Positions 12,130 through 25,578 of a stretch of DNA of 64,000 nucleotides are shown here, piece after piece. Positions within the stretch are counted from its first letter, which is position 1, and each line of letters opens with the position of its first letter. Source of the stretch: Pegea sp. RAD2-039. Lineage: Eukaryota > Chordata > Thaliacea > Salpida > Salpidae. Under the pieces are notes generated by a model, which was given only the letters and a program-made list of their open reading frames with translations, made no database searches and was not told the DNA's origin. The position numbers and the translations under genes are program-made. The stretch is taken from contig JAQGEQ010000338.1 in NCBI GenBank assembly GCA_034620365.1, forward strand, positions 310,001 to 374,000, read 5' to 3'.

Positions 12130-12600
12130 AGTAAAAAGAAAAAATTATTTTTTTCTGATTAAGAATTTAATAATGAAAATTTTTTGAAACACTTTTCTAC
12201 AGAAGTTTAATTAGTAAATAAGTTGATTGAATTTTGTTTTTATTTTGTAGAAATAAAGAAATAAAGATTATTTACATTAGAAGTTCATTACATTGTTGTA
12301 ATCATGCTACCGATAAAATGCCAGAATGTTTACAAATAACATTCTTATTACAGCAAAATTAGTCAGTTGTTAATAACTAATAACTTGAATAACAAGTTGA
12401 AATGATTTATATTCTAAAGAATTTTTGGATTTTTAATTTTAGAAAAGTTTTGATAAATCGATAGAATTTTATATGAAAACAATAAACAATTAATCAAAAC
12501 AATAACACAAACCATTACACAAAGATAAAAATCTTTGAAGTAAATTATTAGAAGACTTTTAAAGTTTTAGATTTTTTTTATTGTAAGTAAAATATTATAT

Positions 12601-12614
12601 CCGCTAGGTGGCGT
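12601..12614 (+). promoter_or_regulatory. CGCTAGGTGGCG site
   Basis: CCGCTAGGTGGCG followed by TATAAA; the second CGCTA half is changed to CGTAT. An identical site lies at 27138-27151 in the direct copy. Confidence 0.3.
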
Positions 12615-14137
12615 ATAAAAAAACATACAAATATATTTAATTGGTTTTTGGACTAGTAATAAAAAGCTAATTTATTGTAAACTGTATAAAGTATTCGAAT
12701 TATCAAAATTAATTTGTGTTTAAATGTCAAAAAATACTTGCTGTATTATTTAAAGTTTATATTACACCATATAAATATCAGTTCGTATGTTATAGATACA
12801 TTTAAACTTAAATGTTTGAAAGTTTTATATTTTTGTAGATTAGCAAATCGCTTTTGATATTTACAACTTAAAATCTAAAGATTGTTTGTTTTATAAATTT
12901 CAGCAAAAAGTTCAATTTTGGTTTTGAAGTGAAAAAAATGAAAATAGTTATTTTACTGATAAATTGATTTAGAACTGTACTAAGAATAATGTTAAAAACA
13001 GCAATATTTTTAATAACTTTATCAATCAATTGATGATGTTGTTAGACTACAGACGTACGTGTTTGTATATTTTATCCATAATAAAAGTTAATTATTGCGT
13101 GGTAAAGATTTCACTTAATTATCAAAATCTCTCTCTCTATATATATATTAATATATGTGTTAATACTTTTTCCTATTTTTTTAACATCTAATATTTGGAA
13201 AAAAATCTTTAAAAATTGTTAGATTTTACTAAATTTTACTAATTTACTTTACACCATACTTGATTTTTTAAAAGAAAACGAAAAGAATTTATTATTGTAT
13301 AAAAAATAATTCAGCTATTAAAAACTGAATTTTAATTAATTCAGAATTAAAATAAATAAGTACATTAAAGCACAGATAGTTAAATCGTTAAAAATAAAAT
13401 TTCAAATTAACCAATTATTTTAAATAACATTGAAGTTTAAATAAACTATAGTTTTCATAATGAAATGAATTTTTAATGATTTCTGCAAATTTTATGTATT
13501 TAATTAACATGTATATCATTGTAACACTTCCTCAATTGGCATTGTCTGAGATTTCAAATGAACTTAAACAATTTGCTTCATTAAAAGTAAAAGAAGTTAA
13601 CATGTTTTGATATTACATGCAGTAATTTTGTACACCGATTACTTTGTACTTTCTTAAAAAATGTTAAACTTTTCTAGCACCAAAAACAACAGACTTTAAA
13701 CATTTTTAAATATTCCGATTTTAATCTATTAGTAATATCTTGCTAACAAGTACCTTCACAATTTATCTAATTTAAAAACGATTGACCAATTTCAAAACAA
13801 ATATAATTGTTTAACAAAAATACTCATTACAAATGCGAAAACGTATTTCTAGTTTTTAAACAGCCAAAAATACTCAGTTAAGAAAATATGGATTAATGAA
13901 CTGAAAAATATTTAAAAGAAATTACAAAGAAAACTGCTAATAGCAAACAGATTTTAACGATTTTAAGCAATTTATAGAAAACGTTCAATCTTGATATTCT
14001 TATGAGAAATAATCTTCGTTTGTGGTAACGATAGATTTTATGTAGAAAAATTGTTGTTCTTAAAAAATGTTGACTTAAATGAATAAATCAATGATTAAAA
14101 AGTAAAAGAAAACTGTAACTAAAAAATTTTGATAATA

Positions 14138-14258
14138 AGATACAAAAGTGCTTCTTCCAAAATAAATCAATAAGAAGACTCTTATTTCATCACTTAAACC
14201 GGCTTTCCCCGCAACCTTTACGGTTATATATTATCTTCATTCAATCTTATGTTTGTGG
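14138..14258 (-). other. PSE-TATA-hairpin module 7 (stem A, decayed stem)
   Basis: Imperfect A stem at 14138-14155, TTCCAAAA, then GTTTGTGG at 14251-14258. On the minus strand TATATAA begins 29 nt after the motif start. It lies about 290 bp from the tandem CGCTA site at 14545. Confidence 0.5.
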
Positions 14259-14543
14259 TATCTGTAAATTTTTCGATTGCTTTAATCAATCAATAATGTT
14301 TTTGTTGATATTATTGTTATAAAGATACTATTAGTTCAAATTAAATTTTAGTATCATTAAACTTAGCTTCTATCAAAAACAGTTATTATATTTCTTGGTT
14401 TAACTCCATTATTAAGTACTTTATACATTAAAAATTATTAGTACATTGGTTACTTGACTATTTAAATCTTTATTGTTTTAAATAATGTAAACAAATCAGG
14501 AAAAAAGATAAACCTCCAAAAAACAAATCAACTGTTTACTTTT

Positions 14544-14563
14544 CCGCTACTTGGCGCTAGACG
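14544..14563 (+). promoter_or_regulatory. Tandem CGCTA site
   Basis: CGCTA at 14545-14549 and 14555-14559, ten bases apart, in CCGCTACTTGGCGCTAGACG. Identical sites occur at 20862 and 29080. Confidence 0.35.
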
Positions 14564-15023
14564 GTTTGTTATCTAAAAAAACTATAAAAAATGCAACATT
14601 TATTATAATTATATTATTTTTTGGTATTATTTTTAGTTTAAAGAAAATATTATATAACATTTTTAGACATTTTTGTTTTTTAGGAGTCTGGAAAAGGTTA
14701 GTAATTCATGTAGTTTCCATTCTTTAAAATTAATTTTAATTTTTGTAAATTGATATATCAACGGCAAAAAATTACAATTTTTAAAACATTATAATCAAAA
14801 TTATATTATTTGATATTTTATCTCATGATAGTAAAAAGAACAGCATTGCCAAGCTGATAATTAATGATTTCGATTAAATGATAACAAAAAGCATAATAAT
14901 AGTTTTTTTGAATGAAAAGTTTTCAATTAGTAAAAAATCTGTCATATTACTAATAACATGTTTACAAAAAAATTTTGTGATGAATAATAACTCAAGTTAA
15001 TAAACTTATTCATTATTTAAAGT

Positions 15024-15150
15024 TTCCTTGTAAAGTAAAACTTTGAATTTAACTCCAAATTTACAAACTTTGCAATCCTTTACGAAAGAATGAGCTTTAT
15101 TTTACTTTTCATTTCTTATAAACATTGTTGCAATCTGAAGTGTTTGGGAT
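15024..15150 (-). other. Decayed PSE-TATA-hairpin module 8 (stem B)
   Basis: Degenerate B stem followed by ACTCCAAATT, with TGTTTGGGAT at 15141-15150 instead of GTTTGTGG. Confidence 0.35.
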
Positions 15151-15324
15151 AAGGTTCAAATGAAGATAATTTTATAATTTTATTGATAAGCATTTTGTTG
15201 ACAAAAATTGTTATAATAAAAAATTTGATTTAAAGTTGATAACAAAATTTATTTTAAGTTTACTATCATACAAACCAAATTAGTTTAATTTTTCTTATCC
15301 AGTTGTATTTCATTAAGATAATCA

Positions 15325-15440
15325 AATGCAAAACTGCATCTTCCAAATAAGTATTATTATCCAGACAAGTAATAAAATGAAATAACTTCTTCGCAAGCTT
15401 TACGGTTATATATTATTTTCATTCAATCTTATGTTTGTGG
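15325..15440 (-). other. PSE-TATA-hairpin module 9 (stem A)
   Basis: Stem ATGCA/TGCAT near 15326-15339, CTTCCAAATAA, and GTTTGTGG at 15433-15440. It arose by local duplication of the module at 14138. Confidence 0.5.
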
Positions 15441-15584
15441 TATCAGTAAATTTTTCGATGGCTTTATTCAATCGATAAAGTTATTGTTGATATTAATTTT
15501 ATAAAGATACTGTTATGTATAACTTTAATATCGTGTTTTTAACTAATATAAACTATAATTAACTTGTTTATTATTTAAAGTTTA

Positions 15585-15700
15585 GTTGTAAAGTACTTTA
15601 GCTCCAAATTAAAAAACTTTGCAATCCTTTACGAAATATTGAGTTTTAATTTACTTTTCATTTCTTATAAACGTTGTTGCAATCTGAAGTGTATGAGATC
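15585..15700 (-). other. PSE-TATA-hairpin module 10 (stem B, altered motif)
   Basis: Stem region at 15585-15602, GCTCCAAATT, then GTATGAGATCAAG in the motif position. TTATAA is retained at the usual spacing on the minus strand. Confidence 0.4.
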
Positions 15701-16545
15701 AAGTTCAAATGAAATTAATTTTATAATTTTATTGATAAGCATTTTGTTGACAAAAATTGTTATAATAGAAAATTTGATTTAAAGTTGATAAGAAAATTTA
15801 TTATAAATTTACTATTATACAAACCAAATTGGTCTAATTTTTCTTATCTAGTTGTATTAAATTAAGATTTAAAGTTATTCCTACTTCGATGATTAAAATT
15901 TAAAACCATCAGTCGTGCTGATGATGAAAAATAAAATCAAAAGTCATGTGACTTTTTTTTTAATTGAGAGTACTATAAGACTCAGAGATTATATTCGTTT
16001 GATTTTCAAAATGAATTACAAATTTACAAATCATACAAATCATTAAAGTAATTTATACAGAGAATATCAAAGTATTAGATATTTATTATTAGCCAAAATA
16101 TTCTATTTTCGAAAGAACGCAAACGATAGAAGCAAAAAGTTAAAATTAATGGGTTTTTAACTATATTGAAAGAATTAATTTAACCTGCGTACACTATTCA
16201 TTTTATCAAAATTACATTTGGTTTTAACTATTGAAAAATATATTCTTTAACTGTTAAAATTGATCTTAGTAATTATTAGCTCGAATATTATATATACAAT
16301 TTATATTTGTTAGATTTGTGTTTATAGTTGCTATATTACGATTTATTTATTTACGATTAAAGCGTTTACACTGAACTAGGAACTTTTGTATTCCTCAGAA
16401 TTAATTTACAATTTTAACAAACTTCAGGATATTTAATGGCGAAATTAAATGTAGATTATTTGATGATGAGATTTAAGTAAACTTTATTTGAAAGAAAATA
16501 CAATATCTGTAATTCTTACTTATGAAAAATATTTAGTTGATAAAC

Positions 16546-16657
16546 AGAGGCAAAATTGAACCTTCCAAATTTTGCACTTATAAATGAGTTTGGTATTTCA
16601 GTGAAACAGGGATTTTTCTAAATATTAAATATAAGCTGCATAACCTTATGTTTGTGG
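16546..16657 (-). other. PSE-TATA-hairpin module 11 (stem A, decayed stem)
   Basis: CCTTCCAAATTTTGC follows a broken stem. GTTTGTGG at 16650-16657. On the minus strand TTATATTTAA begins 24 nt after the motif start. Confidence 0.45.
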
Positions 16658-17936
16658 CTTCAGCGAAAATTAAGTATAATTTATTCTTTTAAAATGAACT
16701 TCAACAAAATATTTACAAAAATTTTTTTTTAAATGTAGAAAAATTTTTACTAAAAAAGTTTAATCAAATCTTTTTTAACAATCAAGAATGAAAAAATATT
16801 AATTTGCTTCGTTGCAAAAAACATGAACCAACCTATAAATTCTACAATACATTAAAGTGGTTCGATTAAATACTAATTAAGTTTCAGAATATTTGTTGTT
16901 GTAACCAAAATACGATAACCGCTAGGTTATAAATTAATTATTGAATTATTGAATTATATAATTAATATTTGATAATTGATAAGGCTTTTTTTTGTAAATA
17001 TTTTTTAAACAGAGTTAAATCGTTAAAAATCAAATTTTCAAGTTAACTAAATTTTCCAAATGCCAAATAAAACCTTATATAAAAAATAGAAATCCAAAAT
17101 GAACAGAACTACTAATATTAGCGCAAAAAATTTTTGGTTAAATAACATAATTCTAATTATAGATTACAACATTGCTTTAAATTTATTGTAATCAATAATC
17201 ACAGAAACAATTTATCTGGCATTTTAAACGTGTAATTATTAATTTATTAATTATAAATATTAATTTTGCTGCTTAGTTTTATATTTTAACTAGAATTCTG
17301 AGTAAAATACTGAATTTGCTCAAAAAAGGTTTTTTTTTCCTAATGATTAAATCCAATTATAATAAAAGGTGTACATCAATGAAATAAACCTCTAAGTATA
17401 AATTTGTTGTATGTCAACTTTTGTACAGAATAAAAACTCAAGATATTCAACTTATTTAATAAATGAAGTTTTGTTGCAAAGTAGTTTAACTCTAAATTTT
17501 AAGCAGCTAAGACCAAAAATACTGAATGAAATATTTTCTATATTTTGCTTATGTTTCAAGCCAACAAATAATTAAGATGACTTTATTGAGTTTTTTGTTT
17601 AATATTTTCCCTTGACTTAGTATCTGTAATTACGCATAAAATTTTCAGTTTCAATAGAATTGTTAGAATTTTGATGAATGAATGAAACAACAACTAAAGC
17701 TAATTACATCATTAATTTGATTGAGTAACTGAAATACAAACTTTTGTTATTTGTAGAAATAATTTAACTTAATTTTTATCTGTATAAAAAATTGTATTGA
17801 ATTGCCGAAAATAAAAAATGAATAAATTTTAGAAGAAAATTTCTCCTAGCAAACGGAATTGTTAAATATCGAGTAATCTTAAGAAAGATGAAAATTGTGT
17901 CAATTCTTCCGATGAATAAAACGTGTTTGATAAACA

Positions 17937-18060
17937 GACGCAAACATGCATCATTAAGAATTATGAGCATCTTCCAAAAATATGAGATTTTATTTTGCTT
18001 GTTGCTTCACTCTTCATTTATACACTTATATAATATCAACATAAAATCTGATGTTTGTGG
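17937..18060 (-). other. PSE-TATA-hairpin module 12 (stem A)
   Basis: GACGCAAACATGCATC at 17937-17952, a second GCATCTTCCAAA just after it, and GTTTGTGG at 18053-18060. On the minus strand TTATATAA begins 28 nt after the motif start. Overlapping ORFs on both strands are repeat-borne. Confidence 0.5.
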
Positions 18061-19405
18061 TATTGTTGATTGTTGCTCATCTTATAAATTCATTTCTATT
18101 TTTATTGAAAATACTATTGTGATAAGGATATTATTGGTTTGCTTTAAAATCAGATATCAGTAAAATAATTAATTTACTTTTTTTAGTTCCTAAAGACTAA
18201 TTTAAAATTATTCAAACTCTAAACTATTGTATTAAGCTTGTAAATGGAGATTTTATTAAGCTAAAATAAAAAAATTGTAATTAAAAAAATTTTTGCAAAT
18301 AGAGAAATAAAAATTAAAAAATTAAAAAACTTTTGTTGTTGCAATAGAAATTTCAAAACTTTGGTAAAACCACAAATTTAAAATAACAATATATAAAATT
18401 AAATATTTTTAATTATATGATACAAAATTTCAGATAAAACTACATTTGAAGCAGTTTTTCGTGATGCCGTAAAAAATTTTATTTAGTTAATTGGAAGTAC
18501 TTATATGAAAGTAATATTCTGTCATATTACAAGTATCATGTTTAAAAAAACGAAAAAAAAATTTTTACTTAAAGTTTTTATGTCATTTCTTGTGAAAAAT
18601 AGAAACAGTTTATTCAACTGGTTTAATAATTAAATTTTCGTTAAAAATTCCTAAATTAAAATTAAAAATAGTTTAATTAAAGTTAAACTAAATAACCAGT
18701 AATTATTCGTTAGTTATTCATTATTTATTACTTTAATGCAGTAACATTTAAAATTAATATTTGTAAAAATCACTTTGAATATTTTATATATAGTTAAATG
18801 TAATTTTTTATTGATATTTCTTGAAGTCAAATGTAGATTTATTTATAATAATTAAATATATAAAAACCAAAAAAGATTGAAAAATGTAACCTAATTTTAT
18901 TCACATTATGTAAATAAAAGAAATCTTTTGACGATTGTTTGGAAAAAATTGCTTGAAAAGCTAGACGGTTAATTATGAAAAAGAAATTACAATTCGTAAT
19001 AATTAGATTTTATTTTTACTTTTCAAAAAACTTTTCTGAAACTATTTCTAGAAATATTTTGAAGATCAAACCAGCAGAATTTCTAAAACTTATAATACTC
19101 ACAATTTAAAACAAAAAAAAAGATTACATGACTGTTGACTTAGTTTTTTAAAAACCTCATCTTGTTACAATCGCGACAAATAAATTTCTGTTGAAACATT
19201 CAAAGTAACTTTAAATTAAATAAAACTTCGTAACAAACTTACTTTTAATCTATTTATAATCTTAACCTTCTTTTGTTTACTACGAAAATAGATTTATAGT
19301 CAAATTTTCTTATCAACTTAAAAATCGATCTTTATATTTCAGCATTATCTGTCAACAAGAAGCTTATTATTGAAACTAGAAAAATTTAATCGTTTGAACT
19401 TGATC

Positions 19406-19517
19406 CCACAAACACTAGATTTCAGAAAAGTTTATAAATAATAAAAAGTACATTAAAACTTGAAACCATAAGCTTGATTAAATTGTTTCGAAATTTGGAG
19501 TTGAATTAGTTTTCAGC
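19406..19517 (+). other. PSE-TATA-hairpin module 13 (stem B)
   Basis: TTGATCCCACAAACACTAG, TTATAAA 27 nt downstream of the motif start, and TTTGGA before the hairpin at 19500-19517. Mirror of module 5. Confidence 0.5.
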
Positions 19518-20424
19518 GAAATTATAATTAAGTAGAATAACTTGAGTTTCTATTCTCTACAACAAATAACAAAAATGTAATTTATTTCAAGGCTTGTAAA
19601 CATGGTTACTGACAACGCGATAGAATTTTTAGGAATAAAAAACTTTTATTTCAACAAAATTATTATACTACTTATATTCTAGATAAAAAAACTAAAATTA
19701 TTCAGCAAAATATATATATTTTTTTGTTTTATTTTATTTAACGGAAATCAATCAGTATCAGTTAGACAAATCTCTTTTTAATAATCATAAAAGTTCAAAT
19801 CAATCGACAAATATCAAGAAATTTGAACATTTTTGTTTGTAAGATGAAGAATCATATATTATGTTTTCGTTTACAGAATTGTAAACGTTTTAATTATTTA
19901 AGGTTAATAATCTAATTTAAAAATAGTAAATTTTTTACTAATATCAACTATCAATTTCTTTTAAATTATTAACATTGACAGTTATCTTATAGTTGATAAT
20001 TTAATGAAAAATATTTTTTTTTCGAAATAAGAACTTTGAGGAAAAACTAAAACTTTAAATTAGATTATCATTTTCAATTGCTGATCTTACAAGAAACCAA
20101 CTACTAGAGACCTATAGTCCTTATTCTAATGCTTTGAAGATTTTAGATAAAAGCATTTAAAGTTTTTGGTAAAAAGTAACCTGAAAAAGTAAACATGAAC
20201 CAATCTACAAATTATAAATATCTGTAAAATATTTTAACAGAAGACTATTGAAGGTTTAAATATTTGTTGTTGTGCGCACCTTACAAAAAAAGTTATGAAC
20301 CATTTTTATTTCATATCTGAAAAACTAAAAATATTTTAAAATTTAAATTACACTTCTACAAAGAAGATGTAAACATCAAGCAATCAAAAAAATTAGTAAA
20401 AGAAAATTACAATATTTGATAATC

Positions 20425-20542
20425 AGATGCAAAAGTGCATCTTCCAAATAAATAGGTCGATGGAGAATTAGTAACTAAACGTCTTCACTTCCCCGTTAGC
20501 TTTACGGTCTTATATTATCTTCATTCAATCTTATGCTTGTGG
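20425..20542 (-). other. PSE-TATA-hairpin module 14 (stem A, perfect stem)
   Basis: AGATGCA/TGCATCT, a 7 bp perfect stem with a 4 nt loop (20425-20442), then TCCAAATAA. The motif is GCTTGTGG at 20535-20542. It sits at the end of the inverted arm. Confidence 0.55.
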
Positions 20543-20860
20543 TATCGGTAAATTTTTCGATTGCTGTATTCAATCGATAATGTTATTGATAATATCATTT
20601 TTAGCTGAACTTCTATCTAAACGGTTTTTTTTATTTCTTTATTCTTCTCAATGAATAATTTTGTTATTTATAATTATGGTTATATAATATTGAATTCTAA
20701 TTTAAACTGAATGTTGTATAGTGTAACTAGTATTTAAAAAATTTAAAATAAATAGTACATTGGTAAGTGTGGTTATTTAAAAACTGTATTGTTTTAGAAA
20801 ATGTAAACAAGTAAGAACTACGAGATAAATCTACAAAAAACAAATCAACTGTTTCTTTTT

Positions 20861-20880
20861 CCGCTACTTGGCGCTAGACG
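20861..20880 (+). promoter_or_regulatory. Tandem CGCTA site
   Basis: CGCTA at 20862-20866 and 20872-20876, same sequence as at 14545. Confidence 0.35.
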
Positions 20881-21340
20881 GTATCTTATAAAAAAAATCT
20901 TTAAAAATATATTATTTTTTTATAATTTTAAAATTTTTTGATATTACTTTCAGCTTACAGAAAATATTATCTAACATATTTTAATATTTTCATTTTTTAT
21001 TAATCTAGAAAAGGTTAGTAATTCATATATTTTCCAATCATAAAAGTTATTTTTACTCTTTGTAAATTAATATATCGAAAGAAAAAATTCACAACTTTTA
21101 AAACTTTAGAAACACAATAATATTTTTTGATATTTCATCTCATGATAGAAAAAACAGAATTGCCGAGCTGATATTTAATGATTTCGATTAAATTATAATA
21201 AAAAGCATAATACTAGTTTTGTTGAATGAAAAGTTTTCAATTACTAAGAAATCTGTCATTTTACCAATAACATATTTACAAACATATTTTGTGATGAATA
21301 ATAACTCAAGTTATTAAACTTATTTATTATTTACAGTTTC

Positions 21341-21455
21341 GTTGTAAAGTACTTTAACTACAAATTTTAAAACCTTGCAATCTTTTACGAAAGTTTGAGC
21401 TTTATTTTACTTTTCATTTCTTATAAACGTTGTTTCAATCTGAAGTGTATGGGAT
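21341..21455 (-). other. PSE-TATA-hairpin module 15 (stem B, altered motif)
   Basis: GTTGTAAAGTACTTTAAC at 21341-21358, then GTATGGGATCAAG in the motif position. TTATAA is kept at the usual spacing. Confidence 0.4.
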
Positions 21456-21959
21456 CAAGTTCAAATGAAATTGACTTTATTATTTTATTGATAAGCATTT
21501 TGTTGACAAATATTTTTCAAATAGAAAATTTGATTTAAAGTTGATAAGAAAATTGATTTTAAGTTTACTATTATACACACAAAATTAGTTTAATTTTTCT
21601 TATGAAGTTTTATTTATTTCAGATTTAAATTTACTTCTAATTAGAAGACTAAAATTAAAAATGATCAATCGTACTGACGATGAAAAATTAAATCAAAAGC
21701 TATGTGACTTTTTGTTTTTAAAAATGAGAGTACTGTAGGACTTAGAAATCATTTTCGTTTGATCTTCAAACTAATTTGCAATTCATACAAACTATTAAAG
21801 TAATTTATCTAGAGATTATTAATGTTCTAGATATTTCTTCTAAGCCAAGATATTCTATTTGCTAGAGAACGCAAACGATAAAAGCAAAAAGTTAAAATTA
21901 ATGTTTTTATCTATTAATGTCATAATTTTATATATATAATATTTTAAGTTATTTTCTTG

Positions 21960-22062
21960 CTTAATGATTACACAAGAATAAGTTTTGAATTATTATTTAT
22001 TTTCCCAAGATTGAAGTAAACGCTTACAACTTGTAATGTATTCTATTAAACTATTAATGAAA
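21960..22062 (-). pseudogene. Partial copy of the coding-like exon at 32857-33078
   Basis: The minus strand encodes QNFINSLIEYITSCKRLL, then QSWENK and a stop. Over the last 24 codons this differs from the frame at 32857-33078 by one residue. Similarity ends upstream at a T-tract. It is a truncated duplicate of a 3' coding end, or two copies of a short conserved repeat. Confidence 0.3.
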
Positions 22063-23049
22063 TTTTGTTTTTTTTTCTTCACTTTTATTAGATTTTTATA
22101 ATTATTACTGCAAGTTTGAATTTGCAGTAAGTTTTAATGTAAAAAGTCGCAAAAGAAACTTTCTGGATAATCTAAAAAAAAATCTATAAAACTAAAAAGA
22201 CCGTTAGTTTCTCTTTTTGTTTTTAAAATCAAATATAAAATAAACAGTTAAAAAAAGTTAAAATAAATAATTAAATTTCATAAATTATTTTTAATAGAAG
22301 ATAAATTTTTTTACTTCAATGTTTTCGAGATAATTTAAAAACTTTTGATAACGATCAATCTAAGAAAATACTAAATAACCTTTTTCAAAAAGCCATTCTC
22401 TGTTGTTTTCTTTAATTCAGATTTTAATTTATTCTACTTCGATGACTTAAAATTAAAAATGATCACTCTTACTGACGATAAAAAATTAAATCAAAACCTT
22501 GTGACTTTTTGTTTTTAGAAATGAGAGTATTATAAGACTCAGAAATTATTTCGGTTTGATCTTCAAAATAATTTACAAATCATTAAAGTAATTTGTCAAG
22601 CGACTAATTAGTGTGTAAGAACGCAAACGATAGAAGCAAAAAGCTATAGTTAATGGGGTTTTAACTAATTTTAAAGATTTAATTTAACTTGTTTTCGCTA
22701 TTCATATTATCAAAGTTACATTTGATTGTAACTATTAAAATTTATATTCTGTAATAGTTACAATTTATTTTAGCAAACATTAGCTCGAATTTTACATATA
22801 CAATTTAAATTTGTTAAATTTGTGTTTATAGTTGCTTTATTACGATTTATTTATTTACGATTAAATCGTTTACACTGAACTAAGAACTTTTGTATTCCTC
22901 AGAATTAATTTACAACTTTAACAAACTTCATGATATTTAATGGTGAAATTAAATTTAGATTATTTGATGATTAGATTTAACTAAATTTTATTTTAAAGAA
23001 ATTACAATCTCTGTAATTCTTACATATGAAAAATACTTAGTTGATAAAC

Positions 23050-23164
23050 AGATGCAAAAGTGCATCTTCCAAATATTGCATTTATAAATACTGGATTTGG
23101 TATTTCAGTGAAAAACGGATTTGTAAATGTTATATATAATCTGCATAAGAACCTACGTTTGTGG
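23050..23164 (-). other. PSE-TATA-hairpin module 16 (stem A, perfect stem)
   Basis: 7 bp perfect stem at 23050-23067, TTCCAAATATTGC, and GTTTGTGG at 23157-23164. On the minus strand TTATATATAA begins 26 nt after the motif start. Confidence 0.55.
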
Positions 23165-24646
23165 TTTCATCGAAAATTAGTTATACTTTAATCATTTAAA
23201 ATCATATTCAAAAGGCTATTATATTTTTACTAACGTAATTTTGTTTAATTTAATAAATTGATTATATAATGCTTTTTTAAGTTTTTTTGAAGATTACATT
23301 ATACATAAAAATTATAAATCGTTGAAAGATGCAACAAATATTAAAAATTTTTTTGAAATTTTAGGATACTTTATTAGAGAGTAAAAGAAATAGAATTATT
23401 ATCTAATGAAAAAAATTTTGAAAATGGTTTCTTATTTTTCTATTTTTTTTTAATAGATTATTGTCTAGCTTAGACTATGCAAGAAAAATTTAAACTTTGT
23501 TTTAACTAAATATAAATACTTAAGTCTCAGAAAGTTTTTTTACGAAAATTATATATTTAGAAGCATATATAAATCAGTATATTTCTCTTATTAATAGAAT
23601 TGTAAAAAAAAACTATTATGACTAAGTACTTTGCGAGATGCCCTCTTTCATCTATACATTAAACACTTATTTATAATAGTAAGAAATATAAAATTTCGAC
23701 AGTTCTTTTAATTTTTAGCTCCAATTTTAAACTTCTGTTTTTTCAAACAACTTATTTTGGTTCATTTTATTTTGTTTATGTTTTAGAAATAATATAAAAA
23801 AGTCAAATTATTTGTAAACATTTATAAACAGTTTATTTACATTAGTCTTAGAAAGTAATGTATCTTGAAAGATCCGTACGATATGTTACGCACTTAATCT
23901 AATAATTTTAGAAGATTCACCTTTGCATCTAACTAAAAAAGGTTTATATTATAGTAAAAATAACAAGTTTCTTCGTTTTAGCGAGATTGCTTGATATTTA
24001 CAAATTTCTTCTACAAATTCAAAATTAAATTTTCTTTTAAATGTTGATTAACGTTTTCAGTAATTTAATAAAATAATTTTGGAGCATATAGCAGTTTTTC
24101 ATAATTATTAATGATTTTTAAGAAACAAAGAGACTCAATACTTTTTGTTTAATTTGATTGGAAATTCAAAGTATTTTGACTTGTGCTTCTTATAAAGTTC
24201 ATTTTAGTTAAGAATGCATAATTGTTTATGTTTTAAAATATTTTCAAAATGTATAAACTACTTATCTATTATTTTGTCTTTTTTTCTATGAAAATTTAAA
24301 ACATTACTTAAATCCCAACAATTTACTTTTAAATTTCCACACATAAAAATTTAAACTAATTAATATTAAATCAAATAAGTCTACAAAGTACTTTATATCC
24401 GATGGTTGAATGAAATCAAGATAATAATCGTGGTTAATAACTAATAACTTAGTGGTTCTTTTTCATTTGCTCAAAGAAAAATAAATTTCCTGGAATAAAT
24501 AGAGAATTGCGAAGTACCAACTAAAAAATACTAAAAGAAGATTGGATAAAATAAGACTTAAACATTCCAAATGATGACTACTGACATAAATTTTCAACAA
24601 AAGATTTGTTATTAAAAATACATTAATTGATGTATTTAAATTTGGT

Positions 24647-24765
24647 CCCACAAAGGCTAAACTGCAACAAAATTATAAACAATGAAACTTTGAACAACGA
24701 AATTCGATTTTGAAATCTGGTTCCATCTGTTGAATTACAAATTTGAAGTTGAATAACTTTTCAAC
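24647..24765 (+). other. PSE-TATA-hairpin module 17 (stem B)
   Basis: GGTCCCACAAAG, TTATAAA 26 nt after the motif start, and the hairpin GTTGAATAACTTTTCAAC at 24748-24765. Confidence 0.5.
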
Positions 24766-25467
24766 AAATTTTGAATTTTTTAATAACATGAATTGCTTGA
24801 ATTTCCTATATATGCAAATGATGAGATACAAATAAATAGTGAAGTAAAAATAATAAAATAAAATTCTATTAATTGGTCAAAAGTTCATTTAATTATTGTA
24901 AATATGTTTCTGATAATATGACAGAATGTTTACAAATAAACACTTTTCTTTCAAAAACATTTTTACTTTTAATTCAGTTTAAAAGAAATTAAGCAACAAA
25001 ATTCGTACTTTATAAATTTTTTTGATATTTTTTATTCGAAACCATTTAATATTAGTTGGATAAATTTATTTTAGTCCTCTAACTAGTTTAGTGCAGTTAA
25101 AAGCTTTTTAGAGATTTAAAAAATAGTCTTTTATTAGACAATAATTTGATTTAAATTGATTGAAAATTAGGTAGTTTGGCGGATGATAAATATATGAATA
25201 TTTTGCTGATGATGAAGAAATTATTAAAAGGCTTTAAACTTCAAATATATTATTAAGAATTAATTGACGATTATTTTTTAAATTTAATTTTAAACTTGAA
25301 ATGTAGAGTAAAATTCTTTAGAATTCGTTAACTGAAGGTTAACTTATTGAAAATTTTGTAACATTATCAGTTATATCGGTACAAAAATGTAAGGAAGTTG
25401 TTTTTATATCATTTTTTCTGCATAATAGAAACTCAAATTAATTAACCTCTTTACTAAATGAATTTTC

Positions 25468-25578
25468 GTTGAACAATGTTTCAACTCCAAATTAGGTTTT
25501 TAACAACCATTGATTTTTCGAGAAAAGTTTTTGTGATTTTTCATTCTTTATCACTTTGTCGTAATCTAAAGTTTGTGG
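25468..25578 (-). other. PSE-TATA-hairpin module 18 (stem B)
   Basis: GTTGAACAATGTTTCAAC at 25468-25485, TCCAAATTAG, and GTTTGTGG at 25571-25578. On the minus strand TGATAAA begins 26 nt after the motif start. Confidence 0.5.

Larger units (their letters stand above)
12183..16930 (+). repeat. Large direct repeat RD, copy 1 (copy at 26727-30912)
   Basis: Colinear with 26727-30912, beginning GAAACACTTTTCTACAGAAG and ending near GCTAGG. Copy 1 carries an extra internal duplication around 15330-15540, where the A module of 14138-14258 is repeated. A partial copy lies at 20419-23215. The copy border at 26727 coincides with a B hairpin. No convincing coding region in any copy. Confidence 0.85.
16975..20412 (-). 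repeat. Right arm of large inverted repeat
   Basis: Inverted partner of 9062-11975. The outer end runs into an intact A hairpin at 20425-20442, whereas the left arm ends in a half copy of the same hairpin. Confidence 0.85.
20419..23215 (+). repeat. Partial copy of repeat RD
   Basis: Matches parts of 14138-16700 and 28670-30670 with internal rearrangement. The block with ATCGTACTGACGATG-like hairpins occurs twice (about 21640-21900 and 22430-22640) and again at 15860-16130, 29850-30120 and 31620-31880. Confidence 0.75.

Noticed and set aside
17888-18163. 91-codon frame
   Set aside because: It runs antisense through module 12 and has no counterpart in the other arm.
24463-24651. 62-codon minus-strand frame
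   Set aside because: Hydrophobic, overlaps a module motif, and has no supporting signal.
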